From Zygnema cylindricum (taxonomy: Eukaryota; Streptophyta; Zygnematophyceae; Zygnematales; Zygnemataceae), in assembly GCA_037447655.1 (NCBI GenBank), contig JBBHKE010000263.1, forward strand, positions 25,694 to 89,693: a stretch of 64,000 nt of DNA, given 5' to 3'. Shown here piece by piece: positions 22,840 through 34,167 of this stretch. Each line of letters opens with the position of its first letter. Position 1 is the stretch's first letter. The notes below the pieces were generated by a model. It saw nothing but the letters and a program-made list of their open reading frames with translations. It did no database searches and was not told where the DNA came from. A program made the translations under genes and the position numbers.

Positions 22840-23889
22840 TGAAACTCTGAGACCTCCATAAGTCCTCAAAGTAGACAACTTCCAAGAAGCCTGTAGGATA
22901 ATCTTGACCCCTTTGTGTTTCAGCAAAGATAACTGCCACCCTGGCAGACAAAAACGCTGACCAACTTCACCCCTGTGAAGACACGACTCCCCTGAGTCGA
23001 TAGCAAAAAGAATCTCTGAATTTGCTCTCATGAGCAGTAAGTTATGGAGGGTCAAAGTTGACCTTTTGTACAGAAGCTCTCTGGGAGAGAGGGTCCTATC
23101 TTCTAATTTTTCTAAGTCCTATCTCTCTCACAAACTCTATCTACTGATGTACGGAACCAATCAGAATTGAGTTCCGTACGCAAAAGTACAGCTGCCGGTG
23201 TACTTTATGTACGGACATTGTACGACATGGCCAAAATGTCGACACATGTCAAATCCGGATTCGGTGCCATAATCTCCGGAGATTCCACAATCCAACGGAA
23301 TTTCGCCACGTGTCATCCGATGTGGCGATGGCCACAAACCGCCGAAATCTTCCTCCGCGATCTCGGCGCTAATCTCGGCCGTCCGATTAAAGTCGACTTT
23401 AATCGTAGCCGTAATAAATACATGCGCGGTATTTGTTTCATTTACGAAACAAATGCGCGGTACTGATTTGTGTCCGTACTGTAAGTCGTACATTTATATT
23501 TTACTGGATCTATGCATCCCGTAATTCATTTCAGTTAAATGGTTTATCGCACGCATAACCATTTAAATAAATATCAAACACTATAGTACGTAATACTACT
23601 GCTAGACTTAACGGCTAAGGCTACCGACTATTTCCTATCTGCCGGCCGGTAGGTACATGGATCAAATCCTGCCGCCGGCACATACCTTTTAATTAAATAA
23701 ATAAACCCTAACATAAAATTCCCGTAAACCTCAGGATAGCCAAGGTAGCCATGGCTCTAGCTTCCTCTCCAATTTCTCAGTGACTGCGACAAGTTTGAGA
23801 GTTGGAGAGAGAAGTTAGAGATAGACTGCCTCGGCTTCTATATTTCTTTTCAGACCTAGAAAATACTAATAAAACCATTAGTTTCTACA
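22840..23889 (-). repeat. 5' LTR of element C
   Basis: 1050 bp. It begins TGAAACTCTG where the partner has TGTAACTCTG, with other scattered substitutions from the partner LTR. Confidence 0.93.
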
Positions 23890-24144
23890 ACGGAGAGGTC
23901 CGAATTTATATAAACAACCTCACTTTTCGTCTAATGGAACTTCACCCTTAGTATCGTGGGGTTTACATTACTGCTATAAATTTTAGTTCATTTTCCAGTG
24001 ACGTGGCTATTTTAGACCGTTTAAAGAAGTACGATAAAGAGAATATAAATCAGTGTAATTGACATTATCTTAGGTTCAAAGGATAAAATGTAAAGGCACC
24101 GACATGTTGTTGTTAACGCTAATAACGATACACATTGTACCGTA

Positions 24145-24577
24145 CTGGTACACTAGAGGACAGGGTACAATCCTCTATATCGTGAATTGGTATTAGTGTA
24201 GAGAAATTAGACTTGTAAAGAAACAATTAGTGTTAAAGCCAACAGCACATTAACGTTATTTTACACATGTAACAGTAATTTGGATACACTTTCCCTCAAC
24301 GTATGCACTATAGCCCGCGGTCAGGTAGTCGACGTTTGAACATGCGAGAACACGTTCGCGTGATCCCCCCCCCCACTCTTGATAGCCTATTCCCACCGGA
24401 GCATTTGTAACTTTTTTCCCATTCCGATGATTTTCCCATAACTCATCGGAAAACGGGTCTTGTTCACACCAAAATTTTGCCACGTAACTCCGATTGAAGG
24501 GGTCCTATGACACGTCACACGTTTCGACGTCATGGAATATAGGTGCAAAAACAAACCCACAGTTTTTCAAATTTAGG
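24145..24577. other. Intergenic, no gene seen
   Basis: AT-rich spacer with a short C run near 24366. No conserved frame and no clear transposon ends were recognised. Confidence 0.4.
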
Positions 24578-25366
24578 GTTTGCCCCTAAGTACTTGTAAC
24601 TTATCGAACTTACTCTGTATTTTAGCGCGGATCTGCCGGACCCGGTTTTCAAGTGTCCCTATGTATGTAATGACGAAATCATAACTTACGCATGTGACGA
24701 TTGTATATGTCAACAATACCTGTGACGGCTCTTAGCGTCTACAATTTGTGGTCGCAAGATAAATTTTTGGAACTAATTGTGACGTCGCATGTCTTACCGT
24801 GACATTGTAGACGTAGCGCATTCCAACCTGTGCCGTTTCACGGTTGAAGACGAGGCGCTTTGCCTTTGCGACTCCTGTCCGGTTGACGTGAAATGGCATC
24901 TGAATTTGAAGACCCCTGGAAAAAAGAAATCCGTACTGGACGAAAACGGACAAATCCAAACAAATCGTGTATTTTTCTTTGTCGTATTGGAATGCAAATG
25001 GACAAAAAAAATCGAATTTTGTACTTTTATTTGTCCTTAGAAATCAAATGAAAATTTTCGAATATTTCGACACGTGCCAATATATGTTCCTATTTGTTTA
25101 TAGAAAATCCCTAGTTTTAAAACACATCGCGCATGTGTTTTAAAGATAAGGTTGAAGATGACGTTTTTTGTCGTCAAAGTGGGTCGAAAAACCACAAGAC
25201 GACAAGGTTTTGTACATCGTAAGTTCGAGGATGACGCAAATTTTATTCTACAAATTTGCGATTCCTTCGTACGGTTGGAACTTAGGCAGTACGGCGCTAA
25301 GTTTTACAACAAAACGACAAAAAAAAACCCTTACTTATGCACATGGGGACATACACTTACTAACGA
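24578..25366 (-). mobile_element. Inverted, uninterrupted relative of the 1392-8826 TIR element
   Basis: In reverse complement this matches the left flank of A (about 1392-2249) and then its right flank (8691-8826). Examples are the GACGATGACGCAAA segment near 25232 versus ~1500 and the CCGCCGGATC-type segment near 24630 versus ~8770. At 24714-24718 the TATTG site is present once, with no copia inserted. The terminal repeats are decayed. Some interior sequence of the left copy (about 1860-2060) is not matched. Confidence 0.65.
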
Positions 25367-25711
25367 TGGACGATGACGACAGTGGTTCAAAGTTGGAGTT
25401 TTTTTTGCGCAAAAACATTGAAATAGCCGTTCGGATGTTGTTTTTGCTTCGTCAGCTTTTTGGTTTACCGTTGGCCTGTTTCAAAGAAAGACACAACCTT
25501 AACCCGACTTCAATATCCTCAAATATTCTGAGAAACTTATATTGTACGATTTTCCGCGATCTTACGAGAACAACAAAGTCGCTGCTCGGAGAGCCGTACA
25601 TTATTAAAACGCCCGTCTATTGCGGAAGTGAATTTTTTGCCGGTGGGAATAGGCTATCACTTTCCCATCTCGACGCCTTTATTTGACACTTTCTCTGTAC
25701 TTTGTACAAAA
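25367..25711. other. Unassigned spacer
   Basis: An open frame of 172 codons on the plus strand spans 25168-25686, partly in the TIR element. Its composition and lack of recognisable motifs suggest chance. No other feature was seen. Confidence 0.4.
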
Positions 25712-26601
25712 CATAGTTCAAAAGTAGGCTTTTTTATGGTAGGCTTTTGGTAGACGCACAAAACTTTGCACAAAACTCGCGTAGCGTAGGCATACTGTAT
25801 GTGTGTGCGTTGGGCACACTCCTGTAGGAACGTCCAAATTTGACGTAAGATCAAAGTAAAGCGCACGCCGCCGGACGAAATCTTTTAGCGAACTGACACG
25901 GCGTAGGATGACATTCCGTGGGAAAAAAAACCGGGAAAATTCTCAAATAGCGTAGTTTATTCTATATTTTTCATTACTCTAACTAGGGATATTTTCCAAT
26001 TACCGTAAAAAATGAAAGTACGTTGTATCTTAAATAGAGTGGTGTACGGTCAATGTTAGACCGTACATAAATGTATCTTTTTAATTCAAAAAGTACAATA
26101 AATTAGTTTTAGTAACCGCGGACGCATGAGAATGTGCGTTCTAAAAAGGGAAAAAAACCATGTCATAAAAAATCCCGTTCACACATATTTGTCTGACAGC
26201 CGCATTTCGACCGTGTGAACGCGAACGGGGTTGGTCCGTAGGTTTTGGTAATTTTTTTGGCAGTGTGGTAATTTTTTTTTATCGTCCCATTCTGCCTGGT
26301 TGGTCAATTGAGGCTTTATTTAGTGTGGCCCTCAAAATTGAAGACGCTAATATGACAGATTGTCGTTTCGTAAGTTGTGTTATGGGCTTTTAATGTGATC
26401 TTCTTAAATTGCCTACTTTGATCAACGATCGTCCGATCGTCCAAATCTGACGGTTTAAGTAAAAAGTCCCTCAAAACTCACAGAAATATTTATTTTTGTC
26501 CGTTTTTTTTTCAAAATTTAGACATGTTGTTTAATTATCTATCGATCGATGTGCAACTCAACCCTGTTCCTATTTTATTTCATTTTGCGGCCAATACAAT
26601 A
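25712..26601 (-). mobile_element. hAT-like element copy H3, interrupted and truncated
   Basis: Starts with CATAGTTCAAAAGTAGG at 25712-25728 and follows copy H2 in reverse complement to about 25880. It resumes at about 26236 and runs to 26601, where it breaks off before the second terminus. About 350 bp of another dispersed repeat lies in the middle. The target duplication cannot be confirmed because the far end is missing. Confidence 0.6.
25885..26235. repeat. Dispersed non-coding repeat, family 2 (inside H3)
   Basis: Shares the order TAGTGTGGTGTACGGT, an AGACCGTACATAA-type motif, GTAACC-CGGACGCATGA and CGTGTGAACG with 33150-33440 and 42790-43080. An inverted match lies in 41560-41640. The many TACGG/CCGTAC motifs and TAGCGT ends suggest a TIR element, but exact ends were not resolved. 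Confidence 0.45.
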
Positions 26602-27345
26602 CGTAACACGATCTCCTTCCTCTCAGAAAATCCCATTACTACATTAATTCCAACCACACATTCCACACATCGGAAAACACACATTCACATTTGACAACAC
26701 TCACATAAGGATAAACTTTAAATTAGAAGAAGCTTCTGTCCACATAACATTAGCTTGGTCTCTTGCCCTCGTGGCTCAACCCTTCTTTTTAAAGTATTTT
26801 CCACTACTCTCCACAACAGTTTACACTTACACACAAAAGGCTACACACCTTACACACCAACCTTAATTACATCATTACCCTAAAAGACTCTCCTTCCTCT
26901 AGCACAATGCATAACATAACCGGCGTTTTACTTTATTTTATCCTTGTCCCAACTCAACGTGTAGCTAGCTATCTATTAATTTGTTGTACAGATTTAAAAC
27001 TTTTTTTTTGCCTGTTTTTATTTATAAAGACACTCAAAACTCCCTGAAAAATGAATTTGGCAGTCTAAACCTGCTNNNNNNNNNNTTAATGTCATCGGCG
27101 GTACTCTAGACATGCCAAAACCATGCCTAGGTCATTCTTGCTACATGGAAAATCCGTACCAAAACCGTACAGATCTCATGGCGGCTACTGTAATTTCTGT
27201 GTACTTTCTGTGCGATCTGATTGGTAGGCACCTCAGTAGATAGGGGTTGTTAGAAGGGCGCGTCCGGGGTATGACACGTACAGTTGAGTGTACTGGCCGT
27301 ACATTTATCTGTACGGTCCGTACAGATATCGCCAATAGTTATCGA
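26602..27345. other. Intergenic spanning an assembly gap
   Basis: AC-rich then AT-rich sequence without a gene. Ten Ns at 27076-27085 mark a gap of unknown true size. Sequence on the two sides may not be adjacent in the genome. Confidence 0.6.
27076..27085. other. Assembly gap (10 N)
   Basis: Ten consecutive N characters. Features on either side should not be assumed contiguous. Confidence 1.
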
Positions 27346-27407
27346 TATCGGTGTTATCGCCGATAAAACCGATAAATATCGGGTATTTATCGGCGATAAC
27401 ACCGATA
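27346..27407. repeat. Near-perfect palindrome, 22-bp arms and 18-nt loop
   Basis: The arms at 27346-27367 and 27386-27407 are exact reverse complements, rich in ATCG and CGAT steps. Further CGATAT/ATCGG motifs extend to about 27480. It abuts the truncated end of copia remnant E. It may be a small foldback element or a replication or breakage product. Confidence 0.7.
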
Positions 27408-27499
27408 GCGATATATCGTACCAATATATCGATTATCGGGTACCCGAAAAAAGGTCCATATCGGTTATCGGCAAATCCTTACCGATACACAACACTAAT

Positions 27500-29947
27500 A
27501 TTTTCAATTGACTTAGTCAAGACTAATCAATCATCAACATTGATGACAACAAAAATTACACCATTCTCATCTTCAAACAAAAAGATAGAATGGTCCGAAT
27601 TGATTCGGATATATCCTAGGTTAGTCAAAAACTCATCCAACTTGAGGTTCCACTGTTGTGGCGCCTGCTTAAGTCCATACAAAGACTTGGTCAATTTGCA
27701 CACCTTACTCTCTTGTCAATTATCCACAAAACCTTTCAGCTGCTTCATGAAGATTTGTTTTTGTTGAACCTTCATGTTTTCCGCTGCTACCAGACTAAGG
27801 AAAATTCTCACTACCAAAGCGAAGGTCTCCTTATAATCTTTCCCATTTTTCTATTTTCCTTGGAGTCTTTTACTACTCCGTCTTCCTCCCTCAAGTTCAG
27901 TAGCTGCTATTGATGTTATCCTCAGATTCTTCTTTGGATGCTCTTCGGCTCTCTTATCCATGAAAACCGATTCAGTTGCTTATTCTCCCCTCTTGTCCAA
28001 CATGAGAGGAATCTCTTCTTCCACTTCAGATTTTCCTTTTGTTCTACCTGCATTGTCTTGATGAGTTGTCTCCCCCAATACATCTTTTGTTTCAAAATCA
28101 TGGTTGGTTTCAAATTTGATTCTGACAATTTTGTTAGATTTGATAAAATCTACAAATTTTCTTTCATCCATTACCATTAGATGCTTTACCAAGATAATAT
28201 CTTTCTTGTCAAGATCATAGACTTTATATCCCTTTACCTCCTCATCATTCCCACTAAGTATACAGGTTTACCCTTTGCATCCACTTTATTTTCACAAGAA
28301 TACAAAACTTCTTTCTTTTCATTGCTTAAGACAATCCGAAACATATCTTGGCTTCCCTTTTTAGGTATGAAATGAACCTCATTTTGAAAGCTAGTTGTGA
28401 ACACATCTTTTCTACTTTTTGTCTCAAATTCTTTGTCATCTAACACCGATGTACATACCAAATTTTTGTTTAGCTGAGGACTATACAAAACATCAAACAA
28501 GGTAAATATGGATACCTTTCCATCCACTAAGACCTTAAGGTCTACCGATCCCACTAAACTAGTTGTGACAATTCTCCCATTTCCGTACTCTATCTCTACG
28601 AATATAATCTTTTTCAAAATTTTAAACCATTTCCTATCTCTACACATATGCATGGATTCTCTTGGGTCAATGACCCACCCATCCTCGGGTGTTTCTTTCA
28701 TACCTTCAAAAAAACTCATTTGCCTTCTTGTAATTTCTGTCTCCATGTCATTTTTTTCTTGCTTTTTATCAAAGAGATTCTCTTTGTTCAATGTCACCTC
28801 TTCGTCTCCACCAACTTGTGTTAACACAAGTGTCTCCATGTCATTTTTTTCTTGCTTTATATCAAAGAGGTTCTCTTTGTTCAATGTCACCTCCTCGTCT
28901 CCACCAACTTGTGTTAACACAAGTGTCTTTTTTTTCCCTCTTTGACTGGAATTCGCCTATCCATCTTTCATTTTTAGCTCCGCCAATCTAGTGGAATTTG
29001 CCATGTAATGCGCGGGTTTCTTGCAAAAAAACATACTCTCTTTGGGGGACCCTTTCTTAGTCCCTCAGATTGTTTTTCTCTCCCCCCTCCACTGAAAGGT
29101 TTGTAAGGTTTTCTTCTATTTTGGTTCTTCCAATCTGTCCGTGCAGCAAGTGCATAAATAGTAGGATTTCCTCAACGGAGCGCCATAGTATTCGCTGGGA
29201 CCAAGATCATTCGAACAACTGAGTTCTAAATACATCCGTTGTAAGGTAATTCCTGAACCCGGTTTACAATATTTTTATACTATTTTGGAAGTTTCATGAT
29301 AAGAGTATTGACTTTATGTTTTTCTGTCATACCTCTCCTGCACCCTCAATTTCAACATAGGCGAACAAGATCATTACAAAAATCTAGCATGCTACCATCT
29401 TTATGCATACCAGGCTGTATTTTCTGGTCTGCTACTTGTTCGTGGATAGTTCCACTCTTATAAAGGCTCACAAGAGACTTATAGACTTCTGCAGACTTAG
29501 TTAGATTCAGAAGGGGAGGAGTAATTGTTTGTGTGAGATTCCTCAAAATGACATGTTTGGCCACCTCATTTTTGTAGTGCCAATCCTCTTGGTCATTCTC
29601 CTTTGTTTTCTGTACAGCTGGTGTTATTACTGCTCCATTTGTTCCTGGTGCAGTTGTCGCAAGTATGTCTTTCTCCTTCCCTTTCTCTCTCATACATGAT
29701 GATGGTTTCTTCATCGTCCTCAACTTCCTTTGAGGGTGTAGGCACTACTCTGGTCAATCCCGATGCTCTTGGAAATTGAGCTCTTCTGAAAACTGGTGGG
29801 GCTCCAATTCTCGGTGCATAAAACCTCACATACCCCGATACTATCTCCCAAATGTGTTTTTCAATTAAGGTACCTCACATCATATCTTTCTAATAAAAAA
29901 ACCCTTTTCCCTTGAAAATGGACACCCTAGAGTGTGAGCCAATAACC
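27500..29947 (-). pseudogene. Decayed copia Gag-Pol remnant, element E
   Basis: Broken pieces of a copia polyprotein related to B. From right to left they are Gag (29352-29829), a damaged zinc knuckle near 29010-29030 (one Cys changed to Ser), protease region WVIDPRESMHMC with the catalytic DSG lost, and parts of the IN-RT linker. An RT stretch at 27500-27840 has YVDD changed to NVDD and is followed by a stop. The integrase core is missing. The left end is cut just past the YVDD region, and no 3' LTR is seen. A 31-residue segment (LTQVGGDEEVTLNKENLF core) is tandemly duplicated at 28738-28920. Not functional. Confidence 0.85.
29935..29947 (-). other. Decayed primer binding site of element E
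   Basis: GGTTATTGGCTCA on the element strand, two changes from the site of A, B and C, in the same position next to the LTR. Confidence 0.6.
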
Positions 29948-31010
<1,063 letters not shown>

Positions 31011-33149
31011 TTTTAACAATTCGATGGTCGAGTAGAATGTCGAGCTTCGGTGTGGTAATTAAGAGGGATTTTCTTTGTGGATATGGTATGGCAGTGTTGG
31101 AAAAGGGTATCACCACGAGCACGAAAGAAACAAAATTTTTCCATAAACATTCAACAAAGTTGCACTCAGGTGTGTCATTACCTTCCTCAACTGTGTTTTT
31201 CTGCATCTTCATTTATGTTAGCAGACAACATTAAGAGCAACCACCTATAATAAATAGTTTGAAACTACGTGGAATTTGATATAGAGCCTGTTAGTGAGAT
31301 TTACAATGAGGTGTTGAGATTTCTTCTGTGCTGAAACATACATTTTTGTCTACTGTTCTCCAAACGTTGGATTTCTATCTTCTCTTTTGAGCTAGGAACA
31401 CGAATGTTGCTCAACTTCTCCCATAATGCTCACATGCTCGGTCCACTTCACCACGAGGATAAAGACACTGTTGTTATTCTGGATTTTGTTGACGTGGACG
31501 ATCAAGCTTGCATTCTAAGTTGCAATAACTATGTAACTATGTAAATTCACTTGTTCATTGTTCTTGCGGGGACTTTATGTTTTTGTTCATCTCTTTGGAT
31601 TCGTTTTTGCTTTGTATTTCACTTTGCACCCGAACTAGCCAACGTAAATTACGAGTGGAAATTGCAATAGACTTAATGACAAAAGATCCATTTTCCTACT
31701 CCTTGTACCATAATTAATGACAAATTGATGAGTAATGAAGTCGACGCCCTTTTAACTTTACATTGCTATATTGACCAAATATTTTAGCGCAAACATACCT
31801 TGTTTTTTGTTTCTACATGGTTTTTTAGATTTTGATGTCGTACTTTTATTGTTTTTTAGCGTTTCGAGTGGTTAAATTCTTTAAGGATTTTCATCACTTA
31901 ATTTTATTTATCGTATGCAATTATTCGCCTCATGTTTTATCATTTGACGGTTAAATATTCCTATTGCATCAATTGAATTGCTTCCTTTAGTGTGTTAATG
32001 CCACTCACTTTCGAGTGACGCCTTTCATTTACCAATTGTTTGAGAGCAATTTACGTACAAACTGTCGCATTTCTTTGTTAGTTATCTTAATATTTTTAAA
32101 ATTAGTGTAGATGACACAATTTAAATCGCACCTTATTATATTATATTTTTTTGGTTCCGGTGTACTCTGATGGTTTACAATTGCACTTTCTTGATTTTCA
32201 AAAGTGTAAAGAGAAAGATAGCATTATCAATTTTACCTTATGTTCAAGGTCGTAATTTAGGGGAGCCAATATAGTGCTATTAAGATTCACTGCGCAGTTG
32301 CATACCTTTAAAAAAAAAAAATACCCGCTTTACGCGGCATACCAAAACAAACAAGTCTCTTTCTATCGTATTCGCATCTACAATCGCCGCCAATGTGCTA
32401 AATTCTTGTTGTTAGGGGCATTTGGATTCGCCAGAAACTGGGATGGACGACGGAGTGCCTTAAGTTTTCTTAGCATGTTGTAGCCTATGATGTCATCCAC
32501 CACGTCAGTGTTAGCGCATCGGTTGTCGGTTGCATAATCACCTATGTGAATCGGAGATTTTGCGATCGGATACTCAACACTTCATAATCTTTGCGATTGG
32601 CAACCTACAATGCAGTACAGTGGTTTTTCGCACGAGTTTTTCGGAATAATCGTGTTCGTCGAAATAACAAAATCCAACGTCATAGCCATACCCAAAGATG
32701 TTTGGGGCCATAACCACTTTCTCAAATATCGATATCAATACTCCAGAAAACACATCTATGCAACCAAAATGAGGCAATACAGTATTGCATGCTACGCTAT
32801 GTGACATCTACATATCCACGGTTCAAAAGTGCACTTTGAAAACTTTGACCTTCAGGCTTGGTACTACAACTTTGCGATGTTACTATTTTTGCGATCACCA
32901 AATCCAAGTTAATTAAAGTAGATGAGTTATATATTGTCGAACAAGTACTCGCGCAAAGTCGCGCTGTCGGCTTCAATGTTGGTCATAATCTCAATCAGGC
33001 TGTCGGTCGTTATCTCAATCAGGCTGCCGGTCGGCATCTAAATAGGTTACTGTATACCACCAATCATTATTAGAGTAAGTAACGCTAATTTGGTGCCCTT
33101 TAAAAAAAAACATGAAATACAATCGATATTTCTATTTTTTCCACTATTC
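31011..33149. other. Intergenic, no gene seen
   Basis: AT-rich sequence with several 60-80 codon open frames that show no motifs. A short tandem repeat, ATCTCAATCAGGCTG(T/C)CGGTCG, occurs about 2.5 times at 32984-33050. Confidence 0.45.
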
Positions 33150-33440
33150 TAGTTACAGTTTTTTTTTCAATTAGCGTTAATAATGGAATACACTGCGATG
33201 GAAATAGTGTGGTGTAGGGTTAGGGTATCTCCATACGAAATGGTATAGTACTTTTTGAATTACAAAGGCATAAAAAGACACTTAACATTATTGCGCACAC
33301 ATGTGAATGTGCACTTGAAGACACAAACTCGTCGACAAAAATCACGTTCTCATATGTTCGTCCTCGACCGTGTGAAAAGCGCGACGGCGTACAAATTGTC
33401 AGATTTTGTACAGGTACACACATTACTGTAGACATCAAAA
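33150..33440. repeat. Dispersed non-coding repeat, family 2
   Basis: Shares ordered blocks with 25885-26235 and 42790-43080, including AATAGTGTGGTGTAGGGT and CCGTGTGAAAAGCG. No coding capacity. Confidence 0.4.
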
Positions 33441-33903
33441 GGGCGGGTATTTATTATTCAGGACAACCCAAATTAGAATTCGGGATTAATTAGTATATAT
33501 ATTTAAAAAAAAAAAAATCCCGATTAGTGTTAATAACACTAAATTTTTTTACGCTATTTATTCTTTTACTCTAATAGCGATTTACGGTGTACAGTACAGT
33601 TGTGAGATTCCATGTATCGTCGCCATCAAACGACTACGACCGTACATTTTTCTCTGTACGGTGTGGTCTGAATAGTATTCGCTTTCGCATAACATAACGT
33701 CCAACCTATCAGACTCAAACCTATTTCACCAATCAGATTCAAGTTTTCAAAAAGCTTTTGTTGCGACGTCTGCGAGAATTGCTCGCATCCATCAGAGTCA
33801 AAACAAGTGACGTACATCTACGATCTTTTTTGCTTTTGACTTACTTTCAAAACCTTTTTTCTATATAATTATTTTCGATTTTAACCTTACTGTACTTGCA
33901 TTA
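33441..33903. other. Intergenic with MITE-end fragments
   Basis: Contains a CTCTAATAGCGATTTACGGTGTAC-like decayed MITE terminus near 33570-33595 and CCGTACA...CTGTACGG short inverted motifs near 33640. No gene. Confidence 0.4.
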
Positions 33904-34127
33904 CAGTGCACCGCCAATCGCTATTAGCGTAGAAGTTTCTTTAGCGTATAAGAGTAATTATAGTGGTGTACGCTAATTAAGAATTTGAAAATATTGAAAG
34001 AAATCGTCTACTCTAATTAGAAATTAGGCTTTTTTAAAAATATCATGGATAATTTTATTTGAGAATTAAAAAAAAAAGTGGGACGGAATTAGCGTACACT
34101 ACGCTAATAGCGATTGGCGGCGTACAG
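33904..34127. mobile_element. TA-flanked MITE M1 (224 bp)
   Basis: Termini share the inverted core GCCAATCGCTATTAGCGTA. The outermost bases are less well paired. TA flanks both ends (33902-33903 and 34128-34129). Interior is AT-rich and non-coding. Length and termini match the 229-bp MITE at 10330-24142. The TA duplication suggests mobilisation by a Tc1/mariner-type transposase. Confidence 0.7.
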
Positions 34128-34167
34128 TACACCGCCAATCGCTATTAGCGTATCGAACTCTAATTTG
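34128..34167. mobile_element. Left end of a second MITE (M2), cut by copia D
   Basis: ACCGCCAATCGCTATTAGCG immediately follows M1 and points away from it, giving a 25-bp nearly perfect palindrome across the junction (34100-34152). Copia D is inserted 15-35 bases further on. The other half of M2 was not found after D. Confidence 0.55.

Larger units (their letters stand above)
12104..22859 (-). pseudogene. Broken copia Gag-Pol of element C, split by element B
   Basis: The frame opens in the 5' LTR at 22859. Gag, zinc knuckle region (first Cys kept as CLFCKKPGHYMAVC), protease DSGA and the start of integrase read to 21360. A 1-base deletion near 21360 and a 1-base insertion near 21130 then shift the frame. 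Integrase core D/D-35-E residues are still recognisable at 20334-21209. Element B interrupts it at 13967-20368, between the integrase and RT regions. The RT part resumes at 13966 and carries in-frame stops near 13276, 13036, 12784 and 12397, and another base deletion near 12257. It cannot make a full polyprotein, but could be mobilised in trans if its LTRs work. Confidence 0.93.
11041..23889 (-). mobile_element. Degenerate Ty1/copia element C, carrying nested element B
   Basis: Two 1050-bp LTRs (11041-12090 and 22840-23889), target duplication ACGGA at 11036-11040 and 23890-23894, the same primer site and purine tract as A, and a gag-pol very like A's but broken. By eye the LTRs differ at about 18 positions, far more than in A or B, so C is older. 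This agrees with B being inserted in its pol region. C belongs to the A family. Confidence 0.93.
10367..23947. mobile_element. TTA-flanked TIR element (PIF/Harbinger-like) interrupted by copia C
   Basis: Perfect 15-bp inverted termini GGGTGAAGTTCCATT at 10367-10381 and 23933-23947 are flanked by TTA at 10364-10366 and 23948-23950. Without copia C and one target duplication it is about 727 bp. The termini resemble those of the element at 1392-8826 (GGGTGCGTCTCCAT). No transposase is present. It inserted into the 229-bp MITE and was later hit by copia C at ACGGA. Confidence 0.7.
10330..24142. mobile_element. TA-flanked MITE (outermost level of a four-element nest)
   Basis: Ends share an inverted core GTGTATC(A/G)TTATTAGCG and the first and last ~26 bases pair imperfectly. 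TA dinucleotides flank both ends (10328-10329 and 24143-24144), as in Tc1/mariner-type insertion. Subtracting the inserted elements leaves about 229 bp, close to the 224 bp of the related MITE at 33904-34127. A similar interior is recognisable near 47650-47880. Non-coding. Confidence 0.6.

Noticed and set aside
25168-25686. 172-codon plus-strand frame as a gene
   Set aside because: It crosses from the decayed TIR element into its spacer, shows no motif, and the related left copy does not keep the frame.
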